A DNA stretch of 64,000 bases from Flavobacterium soli DSM 19725 (lineage in GTDB: Bacteria; Bacteroidota; Bacteroidia; Flavobacteriales; Flavobacteriaceae): NCBI RefSeq assembly GCF_000422705.1, contig NZ_AUGO01000003.1:392955-456954 (forward strand). The letters are read 5' to 3'. Shown piece after piece: positions 25,967 through 35,347 of this stretch. Both the position numbers and the translations under genes were made by a program. Below the pieces are notes generated by a model. The model did not search any database. It was not told the DNA's origin and saw nothing but the letters and a program-made list of their open reading frames with translations. Every line of letters begins with the position of its first letter. Position 1 is the stretch's first letter.

Positions 25967-28900
25967 ATGAGTCATCAAAATAAAGAATTCGGTATATCGA
26001 GTTGGGCTGTAGATAACAGAGTTACTGTTTATATCTTCACCTTTCTTATTGTGGTTACGGGCTTGATTGCCTATATCACCATGCCACGTGAAGATTTCCC
26101 AGAAATCATCGAAAATAAAATCTACATCTCATCCGTTTTCCCTGGAAATTCAGCTGAAGATGTCGAGAAATTGATCCTTAAACCACTTGAAAAAGAGTTT
26201 AAAAACATCAGCGGAATTGAAAAAATTACAGCCAGTGCATTTCAGGATTATGGAATGATCATAGCCGAATTTTCAGATAATGTAACGGTTGAACAGGCAA
26301 AAGTAAAAATTAAAGACAAAGTTGACGTCGTAAAAGCCGATACCGATTGGCCTAATCTTGACAACGGAAGTAAAGTAGAACCAAGCGTTTTTGACTTAAA
26401 CATTTCCGAAGAAGTGCCAATTTTGAATATCAATTTAAAAGGGAATTACACAACCCAGCAACTTAAAAAATACGGCGAACGACTTGAAGACGACATCGAG
26501 GAAATTCCCGAAGTGAAGCAAGTTGACATTTTGGGTGTTGATGATAAAGAAGTGGAAATTGCAGTTGACATGTTCAAAATGACTGCGGCACAAGTTTCTT
26601 TTGACGATATTCAAAATGCCGTTAAATATGAGAACATGACCCTTTCGGGTGGAAATTTAACGTCACAAGGTTCACGAAACAACATTAGAATCGTTGGAGA
26701 AATTAAGGATCCAAAAGAGTTAGAAGATGTAATTGTAAAGTCTTTTGGCGGAACGGTTTACTTGAAAGACATTGCCACAGTTTCGTTTAAAGAAAAAGAA
26801 AAAACTACGTATGCCCGTGAAAAAGGGAAAGAAGTGGTGATGCTAAACGTAAAGAAACGTTCAGGCCAAAACATGATTTCTGCCATTGAGCAAGTAAAAG
26901 AAAAAATCGAGTTGGCACAAGAAAGTTATTTGCCAAAAGATTTAAAAATCGATTTGACCAATGACCAATCTTCTCGTGTAGAACATCAGGTTGATGAATT
27001 ATCAAACCACATTATCTTCGGTATTATCTTGGTAATGATCGTGTTGATGTTTACAATGGGATTGCGAAATTCATTGTTTGTTGGAGCTGCAATTCCGTTA
27101 TCGATGTTGATGGCCTTTAGTATTCTTTCGGCTTTTGGAATGACTTTGAACACGATGGTTTTGTTCGGATTGGTAATGGGACTTGGAATGCTTGTGGATG
27201 ACGGAATTGTAGTTGTCGACAACGTATTTGCCAATATGCAAAAAGGAATGTCGCGTATTCAAGCTTCAAAAATTGGTATTGGCGAAATTGCTTGGCCAGT
27301 AATTTCATCAACAGCAACAACCCTGATGGCCTTTCTACCGTTTGCTCTTTGGCCTGGAACCATGGGTAAATTCATGATCTATTTTCCAGTAACCCTTTCG
27401 GTAACACTTGGAGCTTCTCTGTTTGTGGCCATGATTATTAATGCCGCAATGACGGGTGGTTCGATGGATATTGAAGATCGAAATGTGACCAAAAAATCAG
27501 CCAAGATGTATTCTATCATTTTTGGAGCAATAGCAATTATTTTTGTCATCATCGGTAACGTGAACGACTCAAAAGCCGCTAGAGGAATTGGACATTTGGC
27601 ATTGATTTCATTAGGATTAATGTGGTTATACAAATGGAAATTATACAAATGGACACAAGATTTCCAACATGGATTTTTCCCTAAAATGGAAGAACGATAC
27701 AAACGTTTTTTAACTAAAATATTGACGGGAAGAAATGCTTGGTTCGCTTTAGTGGGCATTATTGGAATGCTATTCTTATCCTTTATTTTGCTTGGAATTT
27801 TCCCAAGAAAAGTATTATTTTTCCCAGATAATATTCCGAATCAAGCTATCGTTTATATCGAATATCCACAAGGAACCGATATCAAAAAAACCAATGAAGC
27901 CACTTTATTTGTAGAAAAACAAGTCATCGATATTTTAGAAAAATATGTAGATAAAACAACTAACGAAAACTACATCGCCGAAAGTATCGTTTCGCAAGTG
28001 GGTGTTGGAGCTGGAAATCCAAATGTGGATGCTGGTTCAGCTTCTGAAACCCCTTTTAAAGGAAAAGTAACGGTTAGTTTCACTGAATTCAAACTTCGAA
28101 GAGGAGTAGATACTTCTGATATTTTAGAAGAAATTAGAGGAAAAGTAAAAGGTATTGCAGGTGCAACTGTAACAGTTGAAAAAGATGCAAATGGTCCGCC
28201 AGCCGGATATCCTATTAGTGTTCAATTAACAGGATCTGACTATGACCAAATGATTAATGAGGCGAATAAAATGATTGCCTTTATCAATGCTAAAAATATT
28301 CCTGGTATTGAAAAACTGAGTGTCGATGTAAACAAACAGAGCCCAGAATTAGAAGTTCTTGTTGATCGTGTAAATGCCGGAAGTGTTGGAGTTTCAACAG
28401 GTCAATTAGGATTTAACCTCCGTCGTTCTGTTTATGGTCAAGAAATTTCTACCTATAAAGAAGGTGATGACGATTATAACATCATTGTGAGAATGCAAGA
28501 AGACCAACGAAAAAATGAGAACATTTTGTTCAATCAATCATTGACTTTTAGAAATCAAAACAACGGACAGATCGTACAAGTGCCTATCTCGGCAGTTTCT
28601 GAAACGCAAAAAACTACTACTTATAACCAAATCAAAAGAAAGAATTACAAACGTATCATGACCGTTTATTCGAACGTGATTACAGGTTATAATGCAGATG
28701 AAATTACCAAGCAAATTGAAGCCGAATTAAAAGGCTATGAATTGCCAAAAGGAATTACCTATTCATTCTCTGGAGTTCAAGAAGAACAAGGAAAAAACCA
28801 AAGTTTCTTGCTCTATGCTTTATTCTTAGCAATGGCAGGAATTACCATCATCATTGTGTTACAGTTTAACTCGATTTCAAAAACGGTTGTCATCCTGTTC

Positions 28901-29443
28901 ACAGTGTTACTGAGTTTTAGTGGCGTGTTCTACGGTTATGTTATCGCCAATATGGATTTCGTAATCTTGATGACGATGATGGGAATCATCTCCCTTGCCG
29001 GTATTGTGGTTAAAAATGGTATTGTATTGATGGATTTCTTCGTCTTGCTTCTTGACGAAAAAGTGAGAGAGAAAAACGTCGACAGTCATGATGATTTAAC
29101 GATTGATGAAATCAAAGAAATTATTATTGAAAGTGGTAAAAACCGTTTAAGGCCGGTATTGTTAACTGCTCTAACTGCCGTTTTAGGTTTAATTCCGTTA
29201 GCAATTGGTTTAAACTTTGACTTCTTCGGATTAATTACTGATTTGAATCCGCACTTATACATTGGTGGTGATAACGTAATATTTTGGGGACCTTTGGCTT
29301 GGACCATCATTTTTGGATTGACTTATGCAACCATCCTAACGTTGGTTATGGTTCCGGTAATGTTCTTCCTAGTGAAAAGAACCAAATATTGGTTAAGAGA
29401 CCGAAAGAATAAAAGAATGGAAATAGATACTATTAAAGAATAG
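25967..29443 (+). CDS. RND-family efflux pump, inner-membrane permease
   Basis: 1,158 residues, about 100 longer than AcrB. The proton-relay helix shows the paired aspartates of AcrB TM4 (GLVMGLGMLVDDGIVVVDNV). Two large periplasmic porter loops and the repeated membrane halves are present (second half from about LSFILLGIFPRKVLFFPD). The extra length includes two additional hydrophobic stretches in the central linker (YSIIFGAIAIIFVIIG and HLALISLGLMWLYKW) and an insertion near the C-terminus (FDFFGLITDLNPHLYIGGDN). Proton-driven export of hydrophobic compounds is the family function; the substrate cannot be read from the sequence. It is the last gene of the tetR-tolC-hlyD-RND unit and a terminator follows. 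Confidence 0.94.
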   Translation: MSHQNKEFGISSWAVDNRVTVYIFTFLIVVTGLIAYITMPREDFPEIIENKIYISSVFPGNSAEDVEKLILKPLEKEFKNISGIEKITASAFQDYGMIIAEFSDNVTVEQAKVKIKDKVDVVKADTDWPNLDNGSKVEPSVFDLNISEEVPILNINLKGNYTTQQLKKYGERLEDDIEEIPEVKQVDILGVDDKEVEIAVDMFKMTAAQVSFDDIQNAVKYENMTLSGGNLTSQGSRNNIRIVGEIKDPKELEDVIVKSFGGTVYLKDIATVSFKEKEKTTYAREKGKEVVMLNVKKRSGQNMISAIEQVKEKIELAQESYLPKDLKIDLTNDQSSRVEHQVDELSNHIIFGIILVMIVLMFTMGLRNSLFVGAAIPLSMLMAFSILSAFGMTLNTMVLFGLVMGLGMLVDDGIVVVDNVFANMQKGMSRIQASKIGIGEIAWPVISSTATTLMAFLPFALWPGTMGKFMIYFPVTLSVTLGASLFVAMIINAAMTGGSMDIEDRNVTKKSAKMYSIIFGAIAIIFVIIGNVNDSKAARGIGHLALISLGLMWLYKWKLYKWTQDFQHGFFPKMEERYKRFLTKILTGRNAWFALVGIIGMLFLSFILLGIFPRKVLFFPDNIPNQAIVYIEYPQGTDIKKTNEATLFVEKQVIDILEKYVDKTTNENYIAESIVSQVGVGAGNPNVDAGSASETPFKGKVTVSFTEFKLRRGVDTSDILEEIRGKVKGIAGATVTVEKDANGPPAGYPISVQLTGSDYDQMINEANKMIAFINAKNIPGIEKLSVDVNKQSPELEVLVDRVNAGSVGVSTGQLGFNLRRSVYGQEISTYKEGDDDYNIIVRMQEDQRKNENILFNQSLTFRNQNNGQIVQVPISAVSETQKTTTYNQIKRKNYKRIMTVYSNVITGYNADEITKQIEAELKGYELPKGITYSFSGVQEEQGKNQSFLLYALFLAMAGITIIIVLQFNSISKTVVILFTVLLSFSGVFYGYVIANMDFVILMTMMGIISLAGIVVKNGIVLMDFFVLLLDEKVREKNVDSHDDLTIDEIKEIIIESGKNRLRPVLLTALTAVLGLIPLAIGLNFDFFGLITDLNPHLYIGGDNVIFWGPLAWTIIFGLTYATILTLVMVPVMFFLVKRTKYWLRDRKNKRMEIDTIKE

Positions 29444-29454
29444 TAAAATAATTA

Positions 29455-29490
29455 AAGCCCTGATAGTTTTTATCGGGGCTTATTTTTTTT
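29455..29490 (+). terminator. Rho-independent terminator of the efflux operon
   Basis: AAGCCCTGATA (29455-29465) pairs with TATCGGGGCTT (29471-29481), one wobble pair, followed by eight T. Confidence 0.88.
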
Positions 29491-29547
29491 AATAATACTA
29501 CATCTCAAAATCCTAAGCTATAATTATTTGTATACTCGAAATAATTT

Positions 29548-29564
29548 ATTTTAGAATCTAAAAT
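29548..29564. promoter_or_regulatory. 8-1-8 palindrome upstream of the TonB receptor gene
   Basis: ATTTTAGA-A-TCTAAAAT is a perfect palindrome around a single central base. It shares the TTTAGAAT core with the repeat arms that bracket the promoter further downstream. Confidence 0.55.
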
Positions 29565-29653
29565 TCGTCTGACTTTTAATAGAAAAACAAAATATATTAT
29601 TTTTTATCTGCTAAAAACAAAACAAAAATAAAAAAATAGAACTGTTTTGTTTT

Positions 29654-29735
29654 TTTATTTAGAATAATTAAAGATAATTTGTGTAGCATGCTTTTGCTCT
29701 CTATCTTTGCCCTATTAATAATTATTCTAAATAAA
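29654..29735 (+). promoter_or_regulatory. TonB-receptor promoter bracketed by a 17-bp inverted repeat
   Basis: TTTG (29678-29681), 20-bp spacer and TATCTTTG (29702-29709) form a full promoter. TTTATTTAGAATAATTA (29654-29670) and its exact reverse complement (29719-29735) flank it, the second arm ending one base before the ATG. The design suggests a repressor, plausibly iron-responsive, that occupies both arms. Confidence 0.7.
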
Positions 29736-29736
29736 A

Positions 29737-32172
29737 ATGAAAATATTAAATACCCTGATGAGCATTTGCTTTCTATTCATTTTCTCGACTTCGTGGAGCC
29801 AGCAAACAGCTTCAGTCAAAGGAAAAATCAACTTATCCGACAATGCTGATGCAGATAATATTTCTGTAATTATCAAAGGAACAAAAATTGGTACTGTTAC
29901 TGATGCTAACGGAAACTATGAAATTAAGAATTTGAAACCTGGAAGCTATGTAATCAAGGTTTCTGCTGTTGGTTTTTCTTCAAAAGAGAAAGCCATTACA
30001 TTGAACTCTGGTGATGAAATTATTGAGAATTTTACAATTTCAACCAATTCAGAACAGCTAAGCGAAGTAACTGTAAATGGAGTAAAAACAAATCCATACG
30101 GTAGAAAAGAAAGTGCCATAGTTTCAAAAATGCCTTTAAAAGATATTGAAAATCCTCAGGTTTACAATACTATTTCAAGCGAGCTTTTGAAAGAACAAGT
30201 AATTACAAACTTTGATGATGCCTTGAAAAATGCACCTGGAATCGACAAACTTTGGGAATCAACAGGACGTGGTGGTGATGGTGCTGGTTATTTTTCACTT
30301 CGCGGATTTGCAGTACAACCTACAATGGTAAATGGACTTCCAAGCCTTACAAACGGTAGTCCAGATCCTGCAAATATCGAAAGAATAGAAGTAATAAAAG
30401 GTCCATCTGGAACGTTATTTGGAAGCAGTTTGATTTCTTATGGTGGTTTGATTAATGTTACTACAAAAAGACCTTACGATACTTTCGGAGGAAATGTTTC
30501 TTATGTTGGTGGAACATACGGACTAAACAGATTCACTGCTGATATCAACACGCCACTAGGTACAGAAAATAAAGTAGCGATGAGAGTCAATGCTGCTTAT
30601 CATACAGAAAACAGCTTTCAAGATGCAGGCTTTAGAAAATCGTTTTTTATAGCTCCTTCATTATCGTATAAAGCAAATGATAAATTATCTTTTAATATTA
30701 ATACTGAATTCTACAACGGAAAAAGCACTAATCAAACCATGCTTTTTGTTGACAGAGGAGCTCCATTGAGAGTTACAAACTTAGACGAATTAGGTTATGA
30801 CAACAAACGTTCCTACACTGGAAACGATCTTTTTATCGAAACCCCTTCTTATAGCTTGCAAGGGCAAATGAACTATAAACTATCAGACAATTGGACATCT
30901 CAAACTGTAGTTTCTAGAACTTCATCAAAATCTGATGGTTATTATTCTTACCTATATGAGGTTTCTCAATTCACACCTGTTACAGAGGGTGTTGTTTTTG
31001 GAAGATACATGAGTAAACAAAACTCTGAAAGTATTGGAACTGATATCCAACAAAACTTCATCGGAGATTTTAAATTTGGAAATTTAAGAAATAGAATTGT
31101 GGTTGGTGTTGATTATTTTAATATCAACGTTATTAATAATGGTAGTAATTATGTTCAAAATGGTTTTGTTTACATTGGAAACAACTTACAGCAATTCAAC
31201 GAAGGTGTTCTAGGAATTATGGATCCTGCAGCTTATACTGATGACAGTGGTGTATTAACACAAGCTGGAACAGATGCATTGCTTGCAAATTCACCAATCA
31301 GCCCATCGAGAACAAGACAAGATGTTTATAGTGCCTATGCTTCGGATGTATTGAATATTACTCCAGCTTTATCTGCAATGGCAAGTTTAAGAGTAGACCG
31401 TTTTATGAACCAAGGAAATCTTTCTACTTCAGCAGACGACTATAACCAAACAGCTTTGTCTCCAAAATTTGGTGTGGTGTATCAGCCAATCTTAAATAAA
31501 CTTTCTGTTTTTGCTAATTACATGAACGGTTTCAGCAATGTAGCTCCAATAACAAGCCCAGGAGGAAACATTTTTACATTTGACCCAGAACAGGCTAATC
31601 AATTTGAATTTGGAACTAAACTTAATTTATTGGAAGATAAATTCACAGCGTCTTTAAGTTTCTATGACATCAAAGTTAGCAACACGGTACTTCAAATTGA
31701 TCCTGAAACTTATGTTCAAGAAGGAGATCAAACCAACCAAGGTTTTGAAGCTAGTATTATTGCAAACCCAATTCCTGGATTCAACATTATTGCAGGATAC
31801 AGCTGGAACGATAGCAAACTTGAAAATGCAAACGGAAACGAATTTGAAGGACAACGACCTGAAAGTGCGGGACCAAAACACTTGGCTAACCTTTGGGCAA
31901 CTTACAAATTCCAAGAAGGAAAACTGCAAGGATTTGGATTAGGATTTGGAGGAAATCACGCAAGTGAAAACAAAATCTTTAACAGAACTGTAGGAGCATT
32001 TTCAGTATCAGAATATACAGTTTTGAACGCTTCGGTTTTCTATGGTTCAAATGATTATATGGTTACCTTGAAATTAGACAATCTTACAAACGAAGAATAC
32101 TATAAAGGTTGGTCAACTATCAGCCCTCAAAAACCTAGAGTACTTTCTATAGGAGCTACTTTTAACTTCTAA
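29737..32172 (+). CDS. TonB-dependent receptor, siderophore type
   Basis: 811 residues. A signal peptide (about 1-21, ending TSWSQ) is followed by a carboxypeptidase-regulatory-like beta domain (about 22-110: VSVIIKG... seen as ISVIIKGTKIGTVTDANGNY and LKPGSYVIKVSAVGF). The plug domain (about 125-245) has GYFSLRGF and the IERIEVIKGPSGTLFG motif typical of siderophore receptors. A 22-strand-type barrel ends in Phe (LSIGATFNF). It binds an iron chelate at the outer membrane and imports it using TonB energy. Downstream genes for a DUF4198 protein and a PepSY-TM protein support an iron role. The ligand cannot be told from the sequence. Confidence 0.93.
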   Translation: MKILNTLMSICFLFIFSTSWSQQTASVKGKINLSDNADADNISVIIKGTKIGTVTDANGNYEIKNLKPGSYVIKVSAVGFSSKEKAITLNSGDEIIENFTISTNSEQLSEVTVNGVKTNPYGRKESAIVSKMPLKDIENPQVYNTISSELLKEQVITNFDDALKNAPGIDKLWESTGRGGDGAGYFSLRGFAVQPTMVNGLPSLTNGSPDPANIERIEVIKGPSGTLFGSSLISYGGLINVTTKRPYDTFGGNVSYVGGTYGLNRFTADINTPLGTENKVAMRVNAAYHTENSFQDAGFRKSFFIAPSLSYKANDKLSFNINTEFYNGKSTNQTMLFVDRGAPLRVTNLDELGYDNKRSYTGNDLFIETPSYSLQGQMNYKLSDNWTSQTVVSRTSSKSDGYYSYLYEVSQFTPVTEGVVFGRYMSKQNSESIGTDIQQNFIGDFKFGNLRNRIVVGVDYFNINVINNGSNYVQNGFVYIGNNLQQFNEGVLGIMDPAAYTDDSGVLTQAGTDALLANSPISPSRTRQDVYSAYASDVLNITPALSAMASLRVDRFMNQGNLSTSADDYNQTALSPKFGVVYQPILNKLSVFANYMNGFSNVAPITSPGGNIFTFDPEQANQFEFGTKLNLLEDKFTASLSFYDIKVSNTVLQIDPETYVQEGDQTNQGFEASIIANPIPGFNIIAGYSWNDSKLENANGNEFEGQRPESAGPKHLANLWATYKFQEGKLQGFGLGFGGNHASENKIFNRTVGAFSVSEYTVLNASVFYGSNDYMVTLKLDNLTNEEYYKGWSTISPQKPRVLSIGATFNF

Positions 32173-32183
32173 AATTTAAAACC

Positions 32184-32218
32184 AAAAAACACCTTTTCAT
32201 AATGAAAGGGTGTTTTTT
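32184..32218 (+). terminator. Terminator between the receptor and the DUF4198 gene
   Basis: AAAAAACACCTTTTCAT (32184-32200) pairs with ATGAAAGGGTGTTTTTT (32202-32218), one wobble and a one-base centre. No promoter was seen between it and the next gene, so partial read-through may set the expression ratio. Confidence 0.88.
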
Positions 32219-32233
32219 ATATATTTACATATT

Positions 32234-32965
32234 ATGAAAAACATTCTTTTTATTGCCCTATCGCTTCTTTTCACAAGCAGCAGCTTTGCACATTTTTTAT
32301 GGATTGAAACCAATTCAACTGGAAAATTAAACCAGAAGCAAGACGTTAAAATATTTTTTGGAGAATACTCTTATGGTGTAACCGAAAAAGTAGGCCAAGA
32401 AGCCTTCAACAAGGTTCAGAAATTTACGGTTTGGGCAGTTGCTCCAAATGGCAAAAAAACAAAATTGGAAGTTACAGCTGGCGATTTGTTCTACAAAACT
32501 TCGTTTACTCCAAAATTCAACGGAACGTATACTATCGTTTTAAACAACAACGAAATTGACGTAATTGATTATACCCAATACAATTTCGGAATCTTCAAAA
32601 CTCATTACCACTGTGTTGCAAAAGTAGAAGTTGGAGGGAAAACGACAGAAACTGCAGCAGTAAATACTGATGGAATTACAATTGTTGATGTAACAAAAAA
32701 AGATCTGAAGCTTAACGACGAAGTTACTTTGAAAATCTTGTACAAAAACGAACCATTAAAGGACAAAGAAGTTGATATTTTCTTAAAAGATAAATTCGCT
32801 CAAAAAGCTACAACCGATGCAAATGGTTTAGTAAAATTCACTTTGCCATTTAAAACAAAATACATTATTGAAGCAACTCACAAAGAAGAAGTTCCAGGGA
32901 AATACAATGGAAAAGACTATCAATTTATTTTCCATAGTGCCACCTATCCTATTATCTTAAACTAA
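32234..32965 (+). CDS. DUF4198 (NikM-like) periplasmic protein
   Basis: 243 residues from the ATG at 32234, giving a clean signal peptide (MKNILFIALSLLFTSSSFA) with cleavage before HFLWIETN. The frame's earlier ATG at 32210 lies in the terminator stem. The AHFLWIE start and the two-part beta-sandwich (VWAVAPNGKKTKLEV; later VTLKILYKNEPLKDKEVDIFL and TTDANGLVKFTLP) are characteristic of DUF4198. These proteins accompany metal uptake systems in many bacteria. Its exact role in this iron-type cluster is not established. Confidence 0.87.
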   Translation: MKNILFIALSLLFTSSSFAHFLWIETNSTGKLNQKQDVKIFFGEYSYGVTEKVGQEAFNKVQKFTVWAVAPNGKKTKLEVTAGDLFYKTSFTPKFNGTYTIVLNNNEIDVIDYTQYNFGIFKTHYHCVAKVEVGGKTTETAAVNTDGITIVDVTKKDLKLNDEVTLKILYKNEPLKDKEVDIFLKDKFAQKATTDANGLVKFTLPFKTKYIIEATHKEEVPGKYNGKDYQFIFHSATYPIILN

Positions 32966-33037
32966 TAATTGAGAAATTGTTTCCAAAGAAAATAGATTGT
33001 AAACCAATTCATCAAAGCTCGGGAATTTTCCAGGCTT

Positions 33038-33403
33038 ATGGTTTTAACAGCAAATCCTAAACGAATCCAGATGATAACAATAATCTGTGCTTTACTATTT
33101 TTAGCCTTGTATTTTTTATACTATACGTCTAAAAAAGCAACATTATATTATAATTCCGGGCTAGAAAAATGGATGCATAAAAACTCGAAACCAACAAAAA
33201 TAATCGGATATGGGTTACTTATATTTGCTTATATTATTTTGCTTTTTTTTAAATCTATATTTGCAGCAACCCTATTGTTTTTCATTATTTTAATGACATT
33301 TTGCAGTTTGATTATCATCCTGAAACCATTAAAAAAAGTAAACAGCCTTTTCCTTATCGCAACATTTTGTATTGCAACAATCTTGGAATTCTACTATTCA
33401 TAA
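33038..33403 (+). CDS. Small four-helix inner-membrane protein of the iron cluster
   Basis: 121 residues with four hydrophobic helices (ITIICALLFLALYFLYY, IIGYGLLIFAYIILLFF, ATLLFFIILMTFCSLIIIL, FLIATFCIATILEF) joined by short basic loops. The start could be 33038 or the ATG at 33071. I prefer the former because its N-terminus (MVLTANPKRIQ) resembles that of the next gene (MPANPKYLTQ). In proteobacteria similar small membrane proteins (DUF3325-like) sit with TonB receptor and PepSY genes. That equivalence is inferred from context and not from sequence similarity I can demonstrate. Confidence 0.7.
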   Translation: MVLTANPKRIQMITIICALLFLALYFLYYTSKKATLYYNSGLEKWMHKNSKPTKIIGYGLLIFAYIILLFFKSIFAATLLFFIILMTFCSLIIILKPLKKVNSLFLIATFCIATILEFYYS

Positions 33404-33422
33404 AAAACTATAGCACCAACTT

Positions 33423-33725
33423 ATGCCAGCAAATCCTAAATATTTAACGCAATCCAAATGGCAACGTTTTGCTAAAATATCGGCTGCAATTCTAGGCGGT
33501 TATTTTGTTTCGGCAACGTTTCATCTGGCTTTGGCTTCTTGGTTCAACCATGTAAATGTTTTGATCACAATGGCTTTTTCAGGATTTATAGTTTGGGTGG
33601 CATTGATGGTTGTGGCATTCTTGGCAAAAAATGGCTGGAAAATTTGGGGAATTTATCTACTTCTTTCGCTTGTATTTTCTTTGCTTATTTATGCAGGACA
33701 AATCTATAATCCCATTATCAAATAA
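33423..33725 (+). CDS. Small three-helix membrane protein (DUF3649-like) of the iron cluster
   Basis: 100 residues with three predicted membrane helices (ISAAILGGYFVSATFHLALA, LITMAFSGFIVWVALMVVAF, IWGIYLLLSLVFSLLIYAG). The layout and position resemble DUF3649 proteins, which neighbour PepSY-TM iron-uptake genes elsewhere; this is a tentative match. The stop is followed two bases later by the PepSY gene ATG, so translation is probably coupled. It may be an accessory subunit of the PepSY protein. Confidence 0.75.
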   Translation: MPANPKYLTQSKWQRFAKISAAILGGYFVSATFHLALASWFNHVNVLITMAFSGFIVWVALMVVAFLAKNGWKIWGIYLLLSLVFSLLIYAGQIYNPIIK

Positions 33726-33727
33726 TT

Positions 33728-35269
33728 ATGAGTAACCGGAATTATAATATTTATTTTCATACCCATACCGTTAGTGGAATTGTGATAAGTGTGGTTTTGT
33801 ATGTCATCTTTTTTGCAGGATCATTTTCCTTTTTTAGAGATGAAATTATCAATTGGGAACGAAACGAATCTACTGCTATTTCAAAAGAAATCCAGCTTGA
33901 TTACAAGACCGCTTTAGATACATTAGATAAAAAATATATCCTCAAGGGACGTTCCATTACCTTGTCTCAACCTCATGCCGAAAGAAGAGTGAATGTGTTT
34001 TTGGCAGGAACAAAAGATTCTTTGGTAGATAAAAAAGCACGAGAAGGACAGTTTTTTTACCTTGATACGAAAACGTTTCAAACCTCAACCTACGAAGGTT
34101 CCTATTCATTAGGAGAATTTTTATACCGATTGCATTTCTTGGCCCAGGTTCCTTATCCTTTAGGCTATTACCTTTCTGGATTCGTGGCCTTGTTTTTCTT
34201 ATTCGCCATCATAACTGGTGTTTTATTGCATTGGAAAAAAATAGTTTCCAACTTCTACATCTTCCGACCAAAAGAAAAACTAAAAACATTATGGACGGAT
34301 GCACATACTTCGTTAGGCCTTATCGGATTGCCTTTTCAATTTGTTTATGCCATTACGGGTGCTTTTTTTATGATAAAAATATTTATCGTTGCCCCAAGCG
34401 TCATAGCCCTTTACCAAGGAGATGAAAATAAATTGTATGCAGATTTGGAATACATTGACCCCATTTTCGATTATGAAAAAACCGCATTAACAACTCCTAT
34501 CGACATCGATGAATTGGTTTTGAAAACCAAAAACACATGGGAAGATTTTGAAATCACGCGTGTTTTGATTCAGAATTATGGCGATAAGAATATGCACGTT
34601 TTGATAGAAGGCGAAATGCCATATGAGAAGAAATTCACCGGAATTGGAAAAATCATCTACAAGGTAAGCGATGGAAAAATCGTTGCCAAGAAAGACCCTG
34701 TTACTGAAAACAGTTATTTAGATGGAGTTAAAAATGTTTTATTCAGAATTCATTATGGTGATTATGGCGGTTATCTTTTAAAAATAATTAGCTTCATCCT
34801 AGGGCTAATCACTTGTTTCGTAATCATTTCTGGCGTCATGATTTGGCTTACCGCAAGAGACAAAAAGAACATGCCCGAAAAGAAACGTAAATTCAACGAA
34901 GGTGTTGTTTCGATTTATCTTGCCATTTGCTTGAGCATGTATCCCGTTACAGCACTTGCCTTTATTGCTTCGAAGGTTTTTTATCCTTTGAGCATGACAG
35001 AAATTTATAGCGTTTATTTCGTTTCGTGGCTTGTCCTTATTATTTTCTTTATAATTAAGAAAAATAATTATTTCACCAACAAATATACTTTGCTCTCTGG
35101 AAGTATTTTAGGCTTCTTAGTTCCTGTTTCAAATGGAATTATGAGTGGCAAATGGTTTTGGGATGCCTTTTTAGAAAATCACTTCCAAGTATTTTTTATA
35201 GATGTTCTATGGATTTTACTTTCATCTGCAACATTATACACAGCTTTGTCTCTGAAGAAAAAGTCATAA
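33728..35269 (+). CDS. PepSY-associated transmembrane protein (PiuB/FoxB-like)
   Basis: 513 residues with about eight transmembrane helices: four in the classical PepSY-TM portion (TVSGIVISVVLYVIFFAG, LSGFVALFFLFAIITGVLLH, IGLPFQFVYAITGAFF, FILGLITCFVIISGVMIWL) and four more after about residue 390. Conserved histidines are at H11 and H13 (YFHTHTVSG) and in RLHFLAQVPYP, LLHWKK, DAHTSLG and RIHYGDYGGY. Periplasmic PepSY-type segments lie between helices 1 and 2 and between 3 and 4. Relatives FoxB and PiuB assist siderophore use, and some reduce the bound ferric iron. A similar role is inferred from the upstream receptor. Terminator downstream. Confidence 0.88.
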   Translation: MSNRNYNIYFHTHTVSGIVISVVLYVIFFAGSFSFFRDEIINWERNESTAISKEIQLDYKTALDTLDKKYILKGRSITLSQPHAERRVNVFLAGTKDSLVDKKAREGQFFYLDTKTFQTSTYEGSYSLGEFLYRLHFLAQVPYPLGYYLSGFVALFFLFAIITGVLLHWKKIVSNFYIFRPKEKLKTLWTDAHTSLGLIGLPFQFVYAITGAFFMIKIFIVAPSVIALYQGDENKLYADLEYIDPIFDYEKTALTTPIDIDELVLKTKNTWEDFEITRVLIQNYGDKNMHVLIEGEMPYEKKFTGIGKIIYKVSDGKIVAKKDPVTENSYLDGVKNVLFRIHYGDYGGYLLKIISFILGLITCFVIISGVMIWLTARDKKNMPEKKRKFNEGVVSIYLAICLSMYPVTALAFIASKVFYPLSMTEIYSVYFVSWLVLIIFFIIKKNNYFTNKYTLLSGSILGFLVPVSNGIMSGKWFWDAFLENHFQVFFIDVLWILLSSATLYTALSLKKKS

Positions 35270-35276
35270 CAACTTG

Positions 35277-35308
35277 AAATGGTTCACAATTGGTGAGCCA
35301 TTTTTTTT
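35277..35308 (+). terminator. Terminator of the iron cluster
   Basis: AAATGGTTCAC (35277-35287) pairs with GTGAGCCATTT (35293-35303), loop AATTG, one wobble, followed by T. Confidence 0.88.
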
Positions 35309-35347
35309 ATAATTGATTTTAGTATATTGCAGTAAAATTTCACCGCT

